Positions 60,153 through 64,000 of a stretch of 64,000 nucleotides of DNA are shown here, one piece after another. The stretch lies in the NCBI RefSeq assembly GCF_025447595.1, contig NZ_JAOEJU010000028.1, positions 1 to 64,000 on the forward strand. The letters are read 5' to 3'. The translations under genes and the position numbers were made by a program. A model generated the notes under the pieces. It ran no database searches. It worked only from the letters and a program-made list of their open reading frames with translations, and was not told where the DNA came from. How positions within the stretch are numbered: the first letter of the stretch is position 1; every line of letters begins with the position of its first letter. The stretch is from Pseudomonas koreensis. Lineage in GTDB: Bacteria > Pseudomonadota > Gammaproteobacteria > Pseudomonadales > Pseudomonadaceae.

Positions 60153-62003
60153 TCAAGGCTTCTCGATGGTGACGTGTGTGGTTGCCACAGCCGCTTCACC
60201 GACGGCGCGAGGCTGTACCGACGGGGCCGGGCTCGACGAAGACTGCAGCGAACGATTCGGTGCCTGGATGTGCATGCTGGTTTCGGTACCGGTCGGGAAT
60301 TCCATGTCCGACGGACTCTGATAAGGCAGGTTGCGTACGATCCGTGGGGTGATCGACAGCACCAGTTCCGATTTGCCGATGGTGTCCTTGTTGCTGCCGA
60401 ACAACCGGCCCAGTCCCGGAATGTCGCCGAGGCCCGGAATCTTGTTGCCGGTGGCGCCGTGGTCGTTGCGCATCAGGCCGGCGAGGATCTGGGTTTCGCC
60501 GTCATGCAGGCGCAGTGAGGTCTGGGCGTTGCGGGTGTCGACCTGCACCGGGATCGTGCCCTGGCGGGTAGGCTCCAGCGGCGTGGCGTTACTCACTTCC
60601 AGAGCAATCTTGATCGCCACTTCGTTGTTCAGGTGCACGGTCGGCTGCACTTCGAGCTTCAGACCGACGTCGAGGTAGGTGACGCTTTCGGTGATCACCG
60701 GGCCTTGCGTGGACGGCACCGAGGTGGCACTGATGATCGGCACCCGCTGACCGATGTGGATGCGCGCCTGTTCACGGTTGCTGACACGGATCACCGGGCT
60801 GGCCAGGGTGTTGATGTCGTTGTCCTGGGCATTGATCTTGGCTTGCGGCGACGGCGAGATCGAGATGCGGCTGGAGTCGATGCCCTTGAGTTGATCGAGG
60901 ATGGTCACCGCCGAACCGTCGCTGTTGACCACGCCGAAGGTGTTCGGCCATTGCAGGCCCAGGTCAAGAATGCGCTGGGTGGCGACCTCCATCACTTCCA
61001 CTTCCAGCACCACTTCCGGATTGGATTGGTCCTGCGATTGCAGAAGCTTTTCGGCCATGCGGATCGCGTCTTCGGTGTCGCGCATGGTCAGGGTATTGAG
61101 GCGTTCGTCGACGAACACATCGCGGGTCTTGAGCATGGTCTTGATCATGTTCAGCGCGGTGTTGGCGTCGATGCTGGTCAGGTAGAACGTGCGCATCACC
61201 AGCTCTTGATAGTCCTTGAGCTTCTGCGGCGAGTCCGGGTAGATCAGCAAGGTGTTTTCGTTCACCACTTTCTGATGCAACTGGTTCTGTTGCAGCAGCA
61301 GTTGCACGGCATCTTCGATGCGCACATCGCGCACGAAGATCGTGGCTTTCATGTCCGGGCGCAGGTCCTTGTCGAAGATGAAGTTCAGGCCGGCGACCTG
61401 CGACAGCACTTCGAAAATGGTCTTGAGGTTGGCGTCGCGAAACTCCAGGGTCACCGGGCGGTCGAGCCGGGTGCGCAGTTGCGGGTACTGGATGACGTTA
61501 CGGCTCTGCACCAGACGAATATTGCCTTGCAGCTCCAGCGCGCCTTCGTTGGTCGGGTCGAGTTCGAGTACCTGTTTCACCTGACGGTCGGCGCCGTAGA
61601 TGTCACCCCGACGCAGGTCGCCACGGGCCAGTTCGATCTTTTCGTCCATGCTGCGCAGGTATTCGAGCTGGCGCAGTGCGTCCTGGGCGCGGCGGTTGTT
61701 GGGCTCGATGGTCAGCACGCGGTTGTAGGCGGTACGCGCCGAAGCAAAGTCGCGCCGCGAGCGATCGGTGTCGCCGGAGGTCAGCAGCGCGGTAATGGCC
61801 TTGGCCCGGCCGCTGTTAAGCAAAAGATGCAGCTCGGTGTCGCGAGGATTCTCCCGCAAGCCTTCTTCGATCCGGGCCAGGCCCGCCTCGTACTGCCCCT
61901 GCTCGATCAGGTCGGAAGCCTCCTTGTTGGCGACCTGCGCGGAACTGCACGCGGCCAGCCCGGCGCACAGGCCGAGGCTCATCAGCAAACGGGATCTGTT
62001 CAT
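60153..62003 (-). CDS. Lipoprotein secretin with TPR-like N-terminus (GspD/PilQ/MshL family)
   Basis: A 616-residue outer-membrane channel protein. Lipobox LAAC at the end of the signal, then TPR-like helices (about 25-165), an STN-type domain (RPVTLEFRDANLKTIFEVLSQVAGLNFIFD), an N1-type region, and the secretin core (VPIISATSVPSTQGPVITESVTYLDVGLKLEVQP; IPGLGDIPGLGRLFGS). TPR plus lipid anchor within one secretin is closer to MSHA or Tad-neighbour types than to classic GspD. The start overlaps the preceding gene by four bases. Confidence 0.92.
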   Translation of the reverse strand: MNRSRLLMSLGLCAGLAACSSAQVANKEASDLIEQGQYEAGLARIEEGLRENPRDTELHLLLNSGRAKAITALLTSGDTDRSRRDFASARTAYNRVLTIEPNNRRAQDALRQLEYLRSMDEKIELARGDLRRGDIYGADRQVKQVLELDPTNEGALELQGNIRLVQSRNVIQYPQLRTRLDRPVTLEFRDANLKTIFEVLSQVAGLNFIFDKDLRPDMKATIFVRDVRIEDAVQLLLQQNQLHQKVVNENTLLIYPDSPQKLKDYQELVMRTFYLTSIDANTALNMIKTMLKTRDVFVDERLNTLTMRDTEDAIRMAEKLLQSQDQSNPEVVLEVEVMEVATQRILDLGLQWPNTFGVVNSDGSAVTILDQLKGIDSSRISISPSPQAKINAQDNDINTLASPVIRVSNREQARIHIGQRVPIISATSVPSTQGPVITESVTYLDVGLKLEVQPTVHLNNEVAIKIALEVSNATPLEPTRQGTIPVQVDTRNAQTSLRLHDGETQILAGLMRNDHGATGNKIPGLGDIPGLGRLFGSNKDTIGKSELVLSITPRIVRNLPYQSPSDMEFPTGTETSMHIQAPNRSLQSSSSPAPSVQPRAVGEAAVATTHVTIEKP

Positions 62004-62518
62004 TGCGTACTCCCCACAGACAAGGTCTGCGACAAATGCAAAGGCAGGTAGACCAGGCTCAGTTCCACATCGGAAATCGCCGCGATCTTCCAGGTGTTGT
62101 CGATTACATCCCCGTTGCGCACGACGTAGATTTTCTCGCCGTCCTGCAAAAACACTTGCAGGTCGCTGCGGTCATGCAGCCTGCCGACGAACTGGAACGG
62201 CACCGGTGGCAGGCTCGGGGCTTGCACCACCGGGGTCGGGTTGACAGCTTGTTCGGTGACCGTGGCCAGGGTCGGCGCGGCCCTCCAGGATTTGCTTGCG
62301 AACAGGTCGCCGGCCGGGCTCAGGTCCTTGATCGGCGCAGCACTGGTTTTAGCGCTGCTGGCCGGCAAGGCACCACGGGCGGTGGCTTTCGACGGGCTCA
62401 CGACAGCGACCTCGGTCGAATCCGACTCATCGCCCGGCGAGAAATACTCCGGCAACCAGGCCAGCGCCGCCGCCACGCCGAAGAACGCTACCCAGCCGGT
62501 TACGCGCTTGGTGTTCAT
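62000..62518 (-). CDS. PilP/GspC-like inner membrane protein
   Basis: A 172-residue protein with one N-terminal helix (VAFFGVAAALAWLP), a flexible Ala/Ser/Pro stretch, then the HR-type fold PVPFQFVGRLHDRSDLQVFLQDGEKIYVVRNGDVIDNTWKIAAI broken here at its natural strands. Such proteins link the inner-membrane platform to the secretin. ATG 62518 overlaps the previous stop. Confidence 0.78.
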   Translation of the reverse strand: MNTKRVTGWVAFFGVAAALAWLPEYFSPGDESDSTEVAVVSPSKATARGALPASSAKTSAAPIKDLSPAGDLFASKSWRAAPTLATVTEQAVNPTPVVQAPSLPPVPFQFVGRLHDRSDLQVFLQDGEKIYVVRNGDVIDNTWKIAAISDVELSLVYLPLHLSQTLSVGSTQ

Positions 62519-63066
62519 CACGACCTCGACAGGTAGAGGGTCATACGGATCCGGCCGTTGAGGTCGGTGTCGGCAATCTTCTTGCGTTGCAATTCGAGGT
62601 CTTCCACCACCACGGCCGGCAACTGGCCGAGCAAGGCGTGGAGGAAGCGGCGCAGTTGCGGATAGCTGCCGCGCACCGGGAGCAGGATCTGGTAACGCGC
62701 CAGATGGGTCTTGGGATCGACGCCGAGGGCGTATTCACCACGCGCCAGGGTGATGTGTTCCTGCGCGGCCAAGGCGTAGATGCGGTCGATGGCGACGGTG
62801 GCTTGCGGCTGGGCCGGCAGCTTGTTGCGAAAGTCATCGAGCTGACGCTGTGGCACTACCGGCGGCGCAATGCTGCCGTCCTCGACCTTGGCCAGATACT
62901 CGGTAGCTTCCTGGGTTTGCTGACTCAGCTGCTGCAGCGATTGCCAACCCGGCAACAAACCGCCCAGTGCCCAGACCAATGCCGCGATCAGCAGTGCCAG
63001 CCCGGCCAGGCCAGGAACACCGAGACCTTGCAGGTACTCGTGAACGATCAGTCTAGGGATTCGCAT
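62518..63066 (-). CDS. PilO/GspM-like protein
   Basis: A 182-residue membrane protein with a helix at about 17-37, a coiled-coil (QQLSQQTQEATEYL) and a ferredoxin-like C-terminal domain (LPVRGSYPQLRRFLHALLGQLPAVVVEDL), which is characteristic of PilO. It forms part of the alignment complex. The start overlaps the PilN-like stop by 14 bases. Confidence 0.82.
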   Translation of the reverse strand: MRIPRLIVHEYLQGLGVPGLAGLALLIAALVWALGGLLPGWQSLQQLSQQTQEATEYLAKVEDGSIAPPVVPQRQLDDFRNKLPAQPQATVAIDRIYALAAQEHITLARGEYALGVDPKTHLARYQILLPVRGSYPQLRRFLHALLGQLPAVVVEDLELQRKKIADTDLNGRIRMTLYLSRS

Positions 63067-63598
63067 CGCCCATCTCCCAGGTCGCCGACAGCGTGAATTG
63101 CACCGGTTGTTCCGGCGATTTGACGACGATCTCGTGGCTCAGCAGCGATACGTCGGAGAGCTCGTCGCTGGCTTCCAGCCCTTTGTGAAAATCCAGCATC
63201 GCTTGCAGATCCCGCGCCTCGGCGCTGATCCGCACCTGGCCCTTGCGTGCATCCGGGGTCAGGGTCAGCAAGGCAATGTCGTCGCGCGGCATGGCTTCGA
63301 GCATAGCGAACAGGCGCTCCCAGGGGCGACGCAGTTGCTGCGAGACCTTGCGCATTTCGGCGAGGTTTTGCGCCTGTTCGCGGGTTTCAGCCGGGCTCAG
63401 ACTGGTCTTGGCGCCACTGTCGCCGGTGAGCTGACGCTGGGTGTGCTGCAAGTGACCCTGCTGTTGTTCGGCCTGATCGCCGAGGTGCTGCTGAACGCCG
63501 AAGCACACCAGCGCGAGCAACACACCGCCGCCGAGCAGGCTCCAGCCCAGCGGGCCGGAACGTGGACGAGGCTGGAAGTCGAGGTTCAAGGCGCGCAT
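63053..63598 (-). CDS. PilN/GspL-C-like protein
   Basis: A 181-residue membrane protein beginning MRALNLDFQPRPRSGP, with a helix at ~18-37 and a coiled-coil, then LEAMPRDDIALLTLTPDARKGQV and LEASDELSDVSLLSHE, a PilN-like ferredoxin fold. It is paired with the PilM-like protein upstream, whose stop lies one base away. Confidence 0.82.
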   Translation of the reverse strand: MRALNLDFQPRPRSGPLGWSLLGGGVLLALVCFGVQQHLGDQAEQQQGHLQHTQRQLTGDSGAKTSLSPAETREQAQNLAEMRKVSQQLRRPWERLFAMLEAMPRDDIALLTLTPDARKGQVRISAEARDLQAMLDFHKGLEASDELSDVSLLSHEIVVKSPEQPVQFTLSATWEMGDANP

Positions 63599-63599
63599 G

Positions 63600-64000
63600 T
63601 CAGGCCACCGCCCGGGACATGACGTACAAGCCGTCACGCACGGTCATCGAGTCGTCTTCGAGGGTGCGCAGATGCACTTCGGGAATGTCCGGATGTGCAT
63701 CGAGGCGCGCCGGGGCGTGCAAGTAAACGTTGAAGGCGCGGTCGCTGGTGGAGGCTTGCAGTTGCCGTTCGCGACCGATCAGCGCGCTCAACGCCGCATC
63801 ACTGTCACTGCCGCCCACCGAGCGCACCGACGCCCAGCGCCCTTCCCGCGCCAGCAGCAAGACGCTGCGTTGCGGTTCGGCGACCACGAACAGGAAGTCT
63901 CCGGCGTCCAGGCTTTTGTCGAAGCGGTTGAACGCCGTCATCAGGTACGGCTGCACCGAACGCAGGCGCAGTCCGCGACCGCTGGCCAATGTGCGCAGGC
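63600..64000 (-). CDS. PilM-position protein, C-terminal part, cut by the window end
   Basis: At least 132 residues are visible and the frame stays open to the end of the window, so the start lies beyond 64000. Its place before PilN/PilO/PilP/secretin-like genes is that of PilM or the cytoplasmic part of GspL. Visible motifs (DAGDFLFVVAEPQRSVLLLAREG, SDAALSALIGRERQ) are weak evidence. The ATPase and platform genes of the system are expected further upstream. Confidence 0.6.
   Translation of the reverse strand, partial: LRTLASGRGLRLRSVQPYLMTAFNRFDKSLDAGDFLFVVAEPQRSVLLLAREGRWASVRSVGGSDSDAALSALIGRERQLQASTSDRAFNVYLHAPARLDAHPDIPEVHLRTLEDDSMTVRDGLYVMSRAVA

Noticed and set aside
1-64000. CRISPR array, tRNA, rRNA, phage or transposase genes
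   Set aside because: No regularly spaced direct repeats with unique spacers, no tRNA or rRNA sequence, and no transposase or integrase motif was seen; the repeats found are REP-type or inverted-repeat elements.

Overview
The window looks like a chromosomal stretch of a Pseudomonas of the fluorescens group. It is GC-rich, with intergenic Pseudomonas-type REP doublets (TGTGGGAGCGAGC...GCTCGCG), a VgrG/DUF4123/Rhs type VI effector locus, an NtrC-type two-component locus beside a multicopper oxidase, and a DUF6124-type gene. The assignment rests on sequence style and remembered families; no database search was run.

Layout. (1) 1-10.3 kb: the 3' end of vgrG, a DUF4123 adaptor, a 1603-residue Rhs toxin and its immunity gene, then an AT-rich tail of displaced toxin-tip/immunity cassettes separated by copies of one inverted repeat (AAAGGGGACAGATTTATTT...AAATAAATCTGTCCCCTTT). 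Several toxin tips are cut, frameshifted or stopped while most immunity genes stay open. (2) 10.4-19.4 kb: a VanW protein, a family 2 glycosyltransferase, a small periplasmic protein, an ABC exporter with a CrtC/AttH-like lipoprotein, and a membrane sulfatase/phosphoethanolamine-transferase-like enzyme. (3) 19.8-38.5 kb: one long, tightly packed 17-gene exopolysaccharide operon of Wzx/Wzy type, covering UDP-glucuronate supply, initiating transferase, export and chain length, four glycosyltransferase/polymerase genes, flippase, a hydrolase-like secreted protein, two deacetylase-type enzymes and three acyltransferase-like proteins. (4) 38.7-48.5 kb: a methyltransferase, a small exported protein, and a minus-strand block of histidine kinase, multicopper oxidase, SCO1-cytochrome c fusion, second histidine kinase and sigma-54 response regulator. 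This resembles the MnxS1/MnxS2/MnxR and multicopper-oxidase manganese-oxidation system known from P. putida. A sigma-54 type promoter lies just upstream of the oxidase. (5) 48.9-54.6 kb: two paralogous large secreted proteins followed by two curlin-repeat proteins (csgB- and csgA-like). (6) 54.8-57.1 kb: a RelE/ParE-type toxin-antitoxin pair, an orphan copy of the antitoxin, a DUF6124-like gene with a structured leader, and repeats. (7) 57.1-64.0 kb, minus strand: a type II secretion/type IV pilus-like assembly operon (PilM/N/O/P-like proteins, lipoprotein secretin, three pseudopilin-like proteins) running by overlapping stops and starts directly into csgE, csgF and csgG.

The most unusual arrangement is the last. 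The curli export genes are translationally coupled to a pilus/T2SS-like machine, while the curlin subunits sit about 2.5 kb away in a convergent cluster headed by two novel secreted paralogues. A near-identical palindrome (CCCARTGCTGGG) lies upstream of both the oxidase and the secreted-paralogue/curlin cluster, hinting at shared control by the adjacent sigma-54 regulator. This linkage is inference.
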